A stretch of 64,000 bases of DNA, taken from the NCBI GenBank assembly GCA_964036045.1, contig OZ038382.1:138954961-139018960 (forward strand). Direction: 5' to 3'. How positions within the stretch are numbered: position 1 is the first letter of the stretch; each line of letters opens with the position of its first letter. Below are positions 52,255 to 63,020 of this stretch, piece after piece. Origin of the DNA: Eutreptiella sp. 'Long Island Sound 2002' (lineage: Eukaryota; Euglenozoa; Euglenophyceae; Eutreptiales; Eutreptiaceae). Made by a program: the position numbers and the translations under genes. The notes under the pieces are model-generated. The model was not told where the DNA came from and made no database searches. It worked only from the letters and a program-made list of their open reading frames with translations.

Positions 52255-53750
52255 TCGCAGCACCCTGCCTTTCTCTCGGAGGGACATGTCCCCCCCGACG
52301 AATTTCGACTGCGAGGCCGGTGGTAGCGGCCGTCCTGCGAATGCCTCAAAGTCTAGGGCTAACTCCATGAAGGACACCTGCCAGTGTGCCGGTGGTATAC
52401 GTTCGTGTGCCGGCGGCATTTTTATCCATTTAAGCTCGGCGTGCCACCGAAGCACCATGGGCAGCAGATCGGGTCCCCACTTCCACTCCCCAGGCAGTTG
52501 TCCGATGACTGGGAATTCCGGAGATATTCCGCGCGGTCACAGGAGCCGAAGTTGGTGCCATGGGTATGTGTCCCGTTTTTCATTTTGTGCCGGGATCGGA
52601 AAGAGAAGCCCAGATTCGTCATCCTTCGGTTTCTTGGCTCGCAGTACTGCTAGGAACATGCAGGCTGTGCAGGCCGGTCACGAAGATTTCCCAGGGGTGT
52701 TTGTCCCCGGCGGCCCACTGACGACCTGCTTCCGCCAGCTGCTACAGCTCCCTCCTTTTAGGCTACAACTCCTCTTCGGGCGGGAACACCCAGCTCCGTG
52801 GAATGCGGTATAGGTCATCACAACGTTGCCGCCGTCGGCTATCCTGATCCATTCCGCTTGCCCACACTGCCTTGTCAAGCACAATCCCGCAGAGGCGCAA
52901 GCACGGCGGCCAGTCTCTCAGTGATCCCAGCCTCAGGCCCTTGGCCAGCAGCATGACGTCTGCAATATATGGCTCTCTGGCCTGTGTCCACGCGCTGCAT
53001 CGCCAGAGCAAGTGCTCCTCATCCTCCGGAAGTCCTACTGAGCAGAAAGGACACGTATCTGTGGGCTTGAGCCCTCTCGCTTGAGCCCGGGCCCTCTCGC
53101 TTGAGCCCGGGCCGCTGTCCGCAGTGCTTCTGCCAAGACTCCTCGCAGCCGGGCTCTGTCCAGGTCATTGTCGCAGTCCTTTGTGTGTGTCAGTGTGAGG
53201 ACTCGGTGTATACTAGCGTCCATGCCTCCAAACAGCCGGGGTCGCCTGTCCTCTAGCTGGCGCAGCTGTTGCTTGCGCAGCACTTCGCCGAAGACATGCT
53301 CCACGTACAACTGAGAGTCCAGTGGCAAATTGACTGGGGTCCACTTCCACGTCCACTTCCACCATCCCACCAGCGGTTGCCATCCCAACTTGCGGAATCC
53401 TTGCAGGGCCTGTCACCTTCGGCACCGGCACGGCTTCCCACACCCCTTGTATGATTGTCTGTGGCGTGCCCCTTGCAAGTGCCTGCCATGCCAGCCAGCA
53501 CATTCTCCGGTACGGGATGACCATGGTCGGCACCACGCGGTGTCCCGGCACGAGTAGGGTAAAGACTATTTCCTTCGACCTACATGGCCTGTTGAGGCCC
53601 CATGGTGCATACATGACCGTGGATTCCAGCGCTGCCGCTTTCTTGGAGATGTCAGTTAGTTCCACTCCATACAACACCGATGCGATGATCATCACCGCTG
53701 CTATGGACATGCGCCCGTCGAAGCCCTGGGGGAAAGACCGTGAATTTTTC
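52255..53750 (-). mobile_element. Non-LTR retrotransposon fragment L4
   Basis: On the minus strand from 53750: RT thumb (LNRPCRSKEIVFTLLVPGHR, comparable to L1 and L3), the CPFCSVGLPEDEEHLLWRC zinc finger (near 52985-53045) and the ELALDFEAFAGRPLP domain (near 52330-52370). The palm and everything upstream are missing. It lies between the array flank and the (GTT)-CTTGTCAGG zone, the same position as L1 and L3 in their units. A 21-bp tandem duplication with CTCTCGCTTGAGCCCGGGCC lies near 53070-53110. Confidence 0.65.
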
Positions 53751-53885
53751 ATGTTGTTGTTGTTCTTGTCAGGAATGGATATAATAGTGACCAATTTAGG
53801 GGGGCCTCTGAGGGGCCTAAGATGACGAAATGACCATTACCAAACTCCTTTGTCCCTCTTGTGGTACGGGGTAAATTTTGGTGCA

Positions 53886-54180
53886 AGTCTCCACTGCGGC
53901 AGCTGCCATCTCCATTGCGGTGGCAGTGACAGCAGCCTCCATCACAGGCACGTCAGCCTCCTCGTGGGAACTGGGCCCACATCACAACGTTGCCTCGGCG
54001 CACACCTTGCTTGTTGGAGGCCACAGGTCTCACAAAAGCGGGTCTAGTGGTACCAGACACCATCAAATTAGTGGTGGACTGGCTCATCTGGGTGTGGCTC
54101 AGGACCACAGCTGCCATCACAAGCCATGCACCGATGGCAATCAAGGCCCGGGCAATAAGGGAGTGTGTGTTGCTTGCCAT
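53886..54180 (-). pseudogene. Rubredoxin leader half-copy 3
   Basis: Opens MASNTHSL at 54180-54178 and follows the leader with FVRP intact. A small deletion near 53965 shifts the frame into an early stop after about 74 residues. The 2-nt deletion of half-copy 2 is absent here. Confidence 0.75.
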
Positions 54181-54970
54181 TTTCCGTATCTTGACAAATA
54201 AAAGCCAACATTCAGGATGCTCAGCCCTGAGACTGGGGTCTGTGTTCTTTTGCTCTGTGAATTCTGTTGGGCCTGTAGCAAATAGTACACTCACCAGGTT
54301 TGTTACGCTGCCCGAGGGCTACAGAACATGATGGGTGCGTGGCCTACACTTGTTTTGGATGCCTCAAAGACAGAGTGGTGGGAAAGCAGGGTTGGGCGGC
54401 CTTTTTGGTTTGCAGACAACTTGCATGCGCTTCCCAGGAAATGCCGCTTGGCCCGGGTGTCTGCAGGAGCAATGGCCTGGACCCAATGCACGCTGTGCTG
54501 TGTGCAGGCCCATTTCCCGGCACTTTGGCCAGCACTCGTGCCCATGCCTTGCAGGGTACTGTTGCCAGCAGTTCTCTGGTTTGCGCTTTCCTGGCTCAAG
54601 CCTTCAAAGGCACTTTACGGGCAACCTGCCCTGGGGCCGTTGCGCAATCTTCACAGAAACCTTGGCCGATACTCTGGCCACTGCCTTTGCAGGCACTTTC
54701 ATGGGCACTCCTGCGGGCACCTTGCCCTGTGTGCTAGCAGATGGTTGAAAATGCATCCCCATGTTGTTCCCGTTGCAGAGTTTGCTGAGGAGATTTAGAG
54801 GGAAGAGGGCTGGGCTTGAAATGGGGGCTAGCCAATGATGGCATGTGTCTGTTGTGCCTGGCAAGCGTTTGGTTCTTTTGGCTTGCCGTGGAACATGTGA
54901 TTTTTCAAATCAATGTAGCAATCATGCACTATTTCCACCGCAACAACACCTGCAGCGTTTCAGATCTAAG
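54181..54970. other. Array spacer, left of insertion B
   Basis: Matches 36521-37303, including the 12-nt periodic region, and ends in the first copy of the 22-bp target duplication (54949-54970). Confidence 0.6.
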
Positions 54971-55475
54971 TATCGGGGATCCCCACCGCTTCAGAGCGGG
55001 GGGCAAAATCAGAAGTGGCCCACAAGTGGGCAAATTGGCTACCTCACCCCTGCCGTATCGGGGAGCCCCACCGCTTCAGAGCGGGGGGCAGAATCAGAAG
55101 TGGCCCACAAGTGGGCAAGGCCGCCTTTTTTTTCTGCTGTAAATGCGTGTAGCAAAAAACCGTCAGGTCGTGTAATATTTTTTTTTCTGCTGTAACTCGT
55201 GTAATTTTTTTTTTTCGCTGTAAACGCGTGTAACAAAAAAACCGTCAGGTCGTGTAATCTTTTTTTTTTTGCTGTAAGTCGTGTAATTTTTCTTTTTCGC
55301 TGTAAATGTGCGTAACAAAAAGACCGTCAGGTCGGGTAATTTTTTTTTTTTGCTGTAAGTCGTGTAAACCGGCTTACACGACTTAGAGCGAAAAAAAAAA
55401 ATTACACGACTATACGGTTTTTTTGTTACCCGCATTTACAGCGAAAAAAAAAATTACACGAATTACAACATACAC
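54971..55475. mobile_element. Short element, copy B, with 22-bp target duplication
   Basis: A 505-bp insertion between 54949-54970 and 55476-55497 (one mismatch). It has two partial 85-bp units with GGGGATCCCC at the left, then four blocks of A/T runs and GTAAGTCGTG / GTAAATGCGTG words, and ends ACAACATACAC as copy A does. A fold-back lies at 55358-55390. It has no coding capacity. Confidence 0.75.
55358..55390. repeat. Inverted repeat inside insertion B
   Basis: TAAGTCGTGTAA and TTACACGACTTA are perfect 12-bp arms around a 6-nt centre (ACCGGC). A/T runs continue the pairing outward, so the right third of the element is an inverted version of the blocks to its left. Confidence 0.85.
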
Positions 55476-56965
55476 CCTGCAGCGTTTCGGATCTAAGATC
55501 CACGTATCCTGGTGAAATTGAGTGCCATTACAAATACACAGCGCAAAACACTGAGCAAAGTGCCTGCAAAAGTGGCTGCGAGGAAACCACACCCACCCCG
55601 GGCCAGGGTGCCCGCATACGCTGTGTCCTCCATTGTCTAATGCACATATCTGACAGCCTATTTACCAGAATTTTCCTGCCCCAGGGGGCACAGTGGGGGT
55701 GTGACTGACGACTTCCAAAGCGCCATGTTCTTGGATCTCACATGACAATGCAGTATCAGTGTGGCAGGACACCAGAGTGGGCCGCACGCGCTGTGGACCC
55801 CTCTGGCCGCCCAACTACTGCATGATCCCTGGCACTAAACAGAATGGACCAGAAGCGCACATAAACAGGTTTAACTTAGTGTACCAGGGAGCACAGTGCT
55901 TTATGCAATTCTGTCACAGAACACTATCAGCCAGTCATTTCCGCGATGACCGGCTTGGATGCTAATGGACTGATGCGCCTGGTCGTCAGCCTGCCATTGC
56001 AGCCCTCTTCGCCTTCTGCCTGACACAGCTGATGCTGCTGGGCCGCTCATATTGCTCTTACCTCCCTGTTTCAGGCCTGGGCCCATGCAACCCCACCCAC
56101 AGAACCTCATCTTGAGGAGGGTGGAGAGGTCGACCCACTGAGGGAGGGAAGCTGAAACGATCCCACAGCTGTATCTGTCGCAATTGACGGCTGATGCTCT
56201 TCTTGTTGGCTGGGTGGTGGGTGGACCAAAGGGGACTTCCATCAAAGCAGTCCAGGTTTACCTATCCGCACCAACCGCATGCAAGCTGCCGTGCAGATGT
56301 GGACCGATAAGCACGCCCTTTTCTGGAAAGGTGCAGGGATGTTACAGGGTATTGGGTCTGGTGCGGGTCAAGCTGGGTGTGCAGGCGGGTGGAAATGGAC
56401 CGTCCAGTGACCACCAAGAATTCTGCAGACAAATGTCTTAAATGCACATCCCCTTTCGTGCTTCCTGGGTGGTGTGAAGAGCTTCCGCAACGAGGACACA
56501 AGGCTAAGACAATGCTCCAAACCTGTGCCCAACGGTTTCGTTGAAGTAACACGATGTATTCCGTTGCGGATTATCCGCCGAAGTATAAATGTTACAAACG
56601 TCTGAATGATCCGATCAGCCATTCACCGTCATCAGATCCCAAGTAAAGAATAGCCTGCAGTCATCCAACTAGCGATCAGGGGGCAGCTCCCAGCCCAACA
56701 TGGCAATGGGCATCCCCTGGGGCCTCCAACCACGGCCTCCAGGCAGATGCCCACCAATATATACCCTGTACCAACAAATGGCTGATCAACAGAACTAGGC
56801 CGCACAAGCGCCGGCTCACAGGCACTAGACCCCACAAGCGCTTGGACGGAGACACACACACACACACACCACCCAACAGCTGTGGGCAGCTACTCAGCCC
56901 TGCACATGTGGGGCTTGCTCCAATACCACACTCCAGTGTAACAGTGCGTTTCTTGGACAGCGTAT
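55476..56965. other. Array spacer and 3' flank of copy 5
   Basis: Nearly identical to 59474-60961. No gene is supported. Confidence 0.6.
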
Positions 56966-58057
56966 TTACAACGCAGTGGCAATGTAGGCCAAAAGACCCA
57001 CAACCCCAAGGCCTCCCACAAGCCCAGTCAGGATGTTAGTGGGCAGGCCCTTGCTCTCCACTTTACCAGTCTCAATGTCGAACTTGGCGAATCGGGACTT
57101 GGGCGACTGGCACTGAGGGCACCGGTAGCTGTTGGGCGCCTCCTCGAATGGCTGTGGCAGGTAGTAGATGAAGCCACAGTCCAAACAGATGTGCGTCGCC
57201 CGCGCCTTCTGCGCAGCTGTCAACTTGCGGCCCATCTTTGGCGGCGCTGGGCGCTTCGGCAGACGCTTCACGTTGATCTCGTCGGCCGCTGGCCCACGGG
57301 CTACAATGAAGTCAACAGCGTTCGGGCAGGCAGTGACAGCGGACTGGGTGAACGTCAGCTTGTCCGCAGGCCACAATTCGTCTCCAAAGAACGAAGATGT
57401 GTACACCACCGTGTCCCCAATCTTAATGCCAGCCTTCGCTGCGTTGCCCAGAGGGTTCACAAACTTCACATACACGCCCCCAGACTTGCTCTTCTCTCCA
57501 AGCTGCAGGCCCAAAGGCTTGTCCACAGTGATCAGCTGTTCGCCCTTGCTGCCTCCACGACCGGCCATTTGCATGGGCTTCGCTGCCATCTCCGCAAGAT
57601 CCATTTCCTCATCGTTGTCGTACTTGGGCACACTGCCCCCAGCCAATGCAAAGTCAGGGCCCGGGCGGTTGAACTGGTTGAAGAAGTACACAATGATCGC
57701 CAACAAAGTGGCGGTGAGGCATGTGGCCGCCATTGGCATAGGGATCACGTTCTGAGTCTCCGCCGCAGCCGCTGCCATCCCCAGTGCGGTGGCACCGACG
57801 GCAGCCTCCATCACAGGCACGTCAGCCTCCTCCTCGGACCCAGGGAACTGTGCCCGCATCACAACGTTGCCCCTGCGTACACCTTGCATGTTGGAGGCCA
57901 CGGGTCTCACAAAAGCGGGTCTAGTGGTACCAGACACCATCAAATTAGTGGTGGACTGGCTCATCTGGGTGTGGCTCAGGACCACAGCTGCCATCACAAG
58001 CCATGCACCGATGGCAATCAAGGCCCGGGCAATAAGGGAGTGTGCGTTGGGCGCCAT
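56966..58057 (-). CDS. ENH1-like plastid rubredoxin, copy 5
   Basis: Complete 363-residue copy with Met57 and Asn148, all four rubredoxin Cys and an intact C-terminal anchor. Its 5' flank is intact through the microsatellite zone, so together with its right-hand neighbour it shows the uninterrupted 3996-bp array unit. Confidence 0.93.
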   Translation of the reverse strand: MAPNAHSLIARALIAIGAWLVMAAVVLSHTQMSQSTTNLMVSGTTRPAFVRPVASNMQGVRRGNVVMRAQFPGSEEEADVPVMEAAVGATALGMAAAAAETQNVIPMPMAATCLTATLLAIIVYFFNQFNRPGPDFALAGGSVPKYDNDEEMDLAEMAAKPMQMAGRGGSKGEQLITVDKPLGLQLGEKSKSGGVYVKFVNPLGNAAKAGIKIGDTVVYTSSFFGDELWPADKLTFTQSAVTACPNAVDFIVARGPAADEINVKRLPKRPAPPKMGRKLTAAQKARATHICLDCGFIYYLPQPFEEAPNSYRCPQCQSPKSRFAKFDIETGKVESKGLPTNILTGLVGGLGVVGLLAYIATAL

Positions 58058-58430
58058 TGAGTACCTGAAAGGGCAGAAACCTCGTGCCGGATCGTGTCAG
58101 GCTCCATCCTATGTCCTCAGCACAGGGCACGCAGAGGATACATAGTGCTCACAGGAACTTCTGTTTCAGACACCTCCCCCATCCCCCCACCCGCGAATAA
58201 ATTTCAGTTCCAAAGGAATGTATTGAAGGCAGATCGAAAGCCTGCAAAATATGTATTACACTCCCCCGGAACAAAATATTACATGGAGGGGGGTATGGGG
58301 GCATGTATGCCAGGCACATACCTGGCATATGGCCGGCTCGCTACTTTTTGGCAAGTGTCCGCGACTTCAGTCCCAGATCTACCCTCCGTGTAGAGAAGGC
58401 CAAAAGCAGATTAGAAGAATGCCACCTGGT
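58058..58430 (-). promoter_or_regulatory. 5' flank of copy 5
   Basis: Array consensus up to GCCACCTGGTGG, where it joins half-copy 4 directly. The microsatellite tract seen in other units is missing here, so the deletion ran from the simple-sequence zone into the half-copy. Confidence 0.5.
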
Positions 58431-58703
58431 GGCGGTGGTAGTCACAGCAGCCTCCATCACAGGCACGTCAGCCTCCTCGTGGGTCCTAGAGAACTGGGCC
58501 TGCATCACAACGTTGCCTCGGCGCACACCTTGCTTGTTGGAGGCCACAGGTCGCACAAAAGCGGGTCTAGTGGTACCAGACACCATCAAATTAGTGGTGG
58601 ACTGCCTCATCTGGGTGTGGCTCAGGACCACAGCTGCCATCACAAGCCATGCACCGATGGCAATCAAGGCCCGGGCAATAAGGGAGTGTGTGTTGCTTGC
58701 CAT
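58431..58703 (-). pseudogene. Rubredoxin leader half-copy 4
   Basis: MASNTHSL at 58703-58701 and the leader are in frame up to about residue 92. After that the frame passes into flank sequence by deletion and stays open for about 30 more codons. It encodes an intact targeting leader without a mature domain. One substitution is Arg in place of Ser33. Confidence 0.75.
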
Positions 58704-60961
58704 TTTCCGTATCTTGACAAATAAAAGCCAACATTCAGGATGCTCAGCCCTGAGACTGGGGTCTGTGTTCTTTTGCTCTGTGAATTCTGTTGGGCCTGTA
58801 GCAATTAGTACACTCACCAGGTTTGTTACGCTGCCCGAGGGCTACAGAACATGATGGGTGCGTGGCCTACACTTGTTTTGGATGCCTCAAAGACAGAGTG
58901 GTGGGAAAGCAGGGTTGGGCGGCCTTTTTGGTTTGCAGACAACTTGCATGCGCTTCCCAGGAAATGCCGCTTGGCCCGGGTGTCTGCAGGAGCAATGGCC
59001 TGGACCCAATGCACGCTGTGCTGTGTGCAGGCCCATTTCCCGGCACTTTGGCCAGCACTCGTGCCCATGCCTTGCAGGGTACTGTTGCCAGCAGTTCTCT
59101 GGTTTGCGCTTTCCTGGCTCAAGCCTTCAAAGGCACTTTACGGGCAACCTGCCCTGGGGCCGTTGCGCAATCTTCACAGAAACCTTGGCCGATACTCTGG
59201 CCACTGCCTTTGCAGGCACTTTCATGGGCACCCCTGCGGGCACCTTGCCCTGTGTGCTAGCAGATGGTTGAAAATGCATCCCCATGTTGTTGCCGTTGCA
59301 GAGTTTGCTGAGGAGATTTAGAGGGAAGAGGGCTGGGCTTGAAATGGGGGCTAGCCAATGATGGCATGTGTCTGTTGTGCCTGGCAAGCGTTTGGTTCTT
59401 TTGGCTTGCCGTGGAACATGTGATTTTTCAAATCAATGTAGCAATCATGCACTATTTCTACCGCAACAACACCTGCAGCGTTTCGGATCTAAGATCCACG
59501 TATCCTGGTGAAATTGAGTGCCATTACAAATGCACAGCGCAAAACACTGAGCAAAGTGCCTGCAAAAGTGGCTGCGAGGAAACCACACCCACCCCAGGCC
59601 AGGATGCCCGCATACGCTGTGTCCTCCATTGTCTAATGCACATATCTGACAGCCTATTTACCAGAATTTTCCTGCCCCAGGGGGCACAGTGGGGGTGTGA
59701 CTGACGACTTCCAAAGCGCCATGTTCTTGGATCTCACATGACAATGCAGTATCAGTGTGGCAGGACACCAGAGTGGGCCGCACGCGCTGTGGACCCCTCT
59801 GGCCGCCCAACTACTGCATGATCCCTGGCACTAAACAGAATGGACCAGAAGCGCACATAAACAGGTTTAACTTAGTGTACCAGGGAGCACAGTGCTTTAT
59901 GCAATTCTGTCACAGAACACTATCAGCCAGTCATTTCCGCGATGACCGGCTTGGATGCTAATGGACTGATGCGCCTGGTCGTCAGCCTGCCATTGCAGCC
60001 CTCTTCGCCTTCTGTCTGACACAGCTGATGCTGCTGGGCCGCTCATATTGCTCTTACCTCCCTGTTTCAGGCCTGGGCCCATGCAACCCCACCCACAGAA
60101 CCTCATCTTGAGGAGGGTGGAGAGGTCGACCCACTGAGGGAGGGAAGCTGAAACGATCCCACAGCTGTATCTGTCGCAATTGACGGCTGATGCTCTTCTT
60201 GTTGGCTGGGTGGTGGGTGGACCAAAGGGGACTTCCATCAAAGCAGTCCAGGTTTACCTATCCGCACCAACCGCATGCAAGCTGCCGTGCAGATGTGGAC
60301 CGATAAGCACGCCCTTTTCTGGAAAGGTGCAGGGATGTTACAGGGTATTGGGTCTGGTGCGGGTCAAGCTGGGTGCGCAGGCGGGTGGAAATGGACCGTC
60401 CAGTGACCACCAAGAATTCTGCAGACAAATGTCTTAAATGCACATCCCCTTTCGTGCTTCCTGGGTGGTGTGAAGAGCTTCCGCAACGAGGACACAAGGC
60501 TAAGACAATGCTCCAAACCTGTGCCCAACGGTTTCGTTGAAGTAACACAATGTATTCCGTTGCGGATTATCCGCCGAAGTATAAATGTTACAAACGTCTG
60601 AATGATCCGATCAGCCATTCACCGTCATCAGATCCCAAGTAAAGAATAGCCTGCAGTCATCCAACTAGCGATCAGGGGGCAGCTCCCAGCCCAACATGGC
60701 AATGGGCATCCCCTGGGGCCTCCAACCACGGCCTCCAGGCAGATGCCCACCAATATATACCCTGTACCAAAAAATGGCTGATCAACAGAACTAGGCCGCA
60801 CAAGCGCCGGCTCACAGGCACTAGACCCCACAAGCGCTTGGACGGAGACACACACACACACACACCACCCAACAGCTGTGGGCAGCTACTCAGCCCTGCA
60901 CATGTGGGGCTTGCTCCAATACCACACTCCAGTGTAACAGTGCGTTTCTTGGACAGCGTAT
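58704..60961. other. Array spacer and 3' flank of copy 6
   Basis: Uninterrupted reference version of the spacer. Confidence 0.6.
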
Positions 60962-62053
60962 TTACAACGCAGTGGCAATGTAGGCCAAAAGACCCACAAC
61001 CCCAAGGCCTCCCACAAGCCCAGTCAGGATGTTAGTGGGCAGGCCCTTGCTCTCCACTTTACCAGTCTCAATGTCGAACTTGGCGAATCGGGACTTGGGC
61101 GACTGGCACTGAGGGCACCGGTAGCTGTTGGGCGCCTCCTCGAATGGCTGTGGCAGGTAGTAGATGAAGCCACAGTCCAAACAGATGTGCGTCGCCCGCG
61201 CCTTCTGCGCAGCTGTCAACTTGCGGCCCATCTTTGGCGGCGCTGGGCGCTTCGGCAGACGCTTCACGTTGATCTCGTCGGCCGCTGGCCCACGGGCTAC
61301 AATGAAGTCAACAGCGTTCGGGCAGGCAGTGACAGCGGACTGGGTGAACGTCAGCTTGTCCGCAGGCCACAATTCGTCTCCAAAGAACGAAGATGTGTAC
61401 ACCACCGTGTCCCCAATCTTAATGCCAGCCTTCGCTGCGTTGCCCAGAGGGTTCACAAACTTCACATACACGCCCCCAGACTTGCTCTTCTCTCCAAGCT
61501 GCAGGCCCAAAGGCTTGTCCACAGTGATCAGCTGTTCGCCCTTGCTGCCTCCACGACCGGCCATTTGCATGGGCTTCGCTGCCATCTCCGCAAGATCCAT
61601 TTCCTCATCGTTGTCGTACTTGGGCACACTGCCCCCAGCCAATGCAAAGTCGGGGCCCGGGCGGTTGAACTGGTTGAAGAAGTACACAATGATCGCCAAC
61701 AAAGTGGCGGTAAGGCATGTGGCCGCCATTGGCATAGGGATCACGTTCTGAGTCTCCGCCGCAGCCGCTGCCATCCCCAGTGCGGTGGCACCGACGGCAG
61801 CCTCCATCACAGGCACGTCAGCCTCCTCCTCGGACCCAGGGAACTGTGCCCGCATCACAACGTTGCCCCGGCGCACACCTTGCATGTTGGAGGCCACAGG
61901 TCTCACAAAAGCGGGTCTAGTGGTACCAGACACCATCAAATTAGTGGTGGACTGGCTCATGTGGGTGTGGCTCAGGACCACAGCTGCCATCACAAGCCAT
62001 GCACCGATGGCAATCAAGGCCCGGGCAATAAGGGAGTGTGCGTTGGGCGCCAT
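60962..62053 (-). CDS. ENH1-like plastid rubredoxin, copy 6
   Basis: Complete copy. The protein differs from copy 5 only by His31 in place of Gln, which lies in the leader. The spacing of exactly 3996 bp from copy 5, with near-identical spacers, indicates recent unequal exchange or gene conversion. Confidence 0.93.
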   Translation of the reverse strand: MAPNAHSLIARALIAIGAWLVMAAVVLSHTHMSQSTTNLMVSGTTRPAFVRPVASNMQGVRRGNVVMRAQFPGSEEEADVPVMEAAVGATALGMAAAAAETQNVIPMPMAATCLTATLLAIIVYFFNQFNRPGPDFALAGGSVPKYDNDEEMDLAEMAAKPMQMAGRGGSKGEQLITVDKPLGLQLGEKSKSGGVYVKFVNPLGNAAKAGIKIGDTVVYTSSFFGDELWPADKLTFTQSAVTACPNAVDFIVARGPAADEINVKRLPKRPAPPKMGRKLTAAQKARATHICLDCGFIYYLPQPFEEAPNSYRCPQCQSPKSRFAKFDIETGKVESKGLPTNILTGLVGGLGVVGLLAYIATAL

Positions 62054-62423
62054 TGAGTACCTGAAAGGGCAGAAACCTCATGCCGGATCGTGCCAGGCTC
62101 CATCCTATGTCCTCAGCACAGGGCACGCAGAGGATACATAGTGCTCACAGGAACTTCTGTTTCAGACACCTCCCCCATCCCCCCACCCGCGAATAAATTT
62201 CAGTTCCAAAGGAATGTATTGAAGGCAGATCGAAAGCCTGCAAAATATGTATTACACTCCCCCGGAACAAAATATTACACGGAGGGGGGTATGGGTGCAT
62301 GTATGCCAGGCACATACCTGGCATATGGCCGGCTCGCTACTTTTTGGCAAGTGTCCGCGACTTCAGTCCCAGATCTACCCTCCGTGTAGAGAAGGCCAAA
62401 AGCAGATTAGAAGAATGCCACCT
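62054..62423 (-). promoter_or_regulatory. 5' flank of copy 6
   Basis: Array consensus with the acceptor CAG next to the ATG. Confidence 0.5.
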
Positions 62424-62527
62424 GGTGGTGGTGGTAGTGGTGGTGTTGGTCGTGGACGTGGTCATGGTTTTGGTCATGGTCATGGTTGTGGGCATGGGTG
62501 TTCTCACTGTCACTGTCACCGTCATTG

Positions 62528-62567
<40 letters not shown>

Positions 62568-62605
62568 CCGTGTGTGTGTGTGTGTGTGTGTTGTTGTTCT
62601 TGTCA
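62424..62605 (+). repeat. Simple-sequence zone with (GT)n
   Basis: GGTGGT/GGTCATGG repeats, then (GT) tracts at about 62528-62566 and 62571-62590 and a short GTT stretch leading into CTTGTCAGGGATGG. Confidence 0.85.
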
Positions 62606-62719
62606 GGGATGGATATAATAGTGTCCAATTTAGGGGGGCCTCTGAGGGGTCTGAGATGACGAAATGACGATTACCAAACTCCTCTCTCCCTCTTGTGGTA
62701 CGGGGTAAATTTTGGTGCA

Positions 62720-63020
62720 AGTCTCCACTGCGGCAGCTGCCATCTCCATTGCGGTGGCACTGACGGCAGCCTCCATCACAGGCACGTCAGCCTCCTCGTG
62801 GGTCCTAGAGAACTGGGCCTGCATCACAACGTTGCCTCGGCGCACACCTTGCTTGTTGGAGGCCACGGGTCTCACAAAAGCGGGTCTAGTGGTACCAGAC
62901 ACCATCAAATTAGTGGTGGACTGCCTCATCTGGGTGTGGCTCAGGGCCAGCTGCCATCACAAGCCATGCACCGATGGCAATCAAGGCCCGGGCAATAAGG
63001 GAGTGTGTGTTGCTTGCCAT
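62720..63020 (-). pseudogene. Rubredoxin leader half-copy 5
   Basis: Opens MASNTHSL at 63020-63018. It shares the net 2-nt deletion of half-copy 2 (near 62946) and the Arg33 change of half-copy 4, a mosaic that fits exchange between units. Confidence 0.75.

Noticed and set aside
52210-52300. Continuation of the L4 ELALDFE frame into GHLPKSSEPAICQ
   Set aside because: That stretch is array 5'-flank DNA present in other units without L4, so the open frame across the junction is fortuitous.
52312-52326. A further palindrome copy (TGCGAGGCC...)
   Set aside because: Only the left half matches and it lies in the retrotransposon fragment outside the TIR element.
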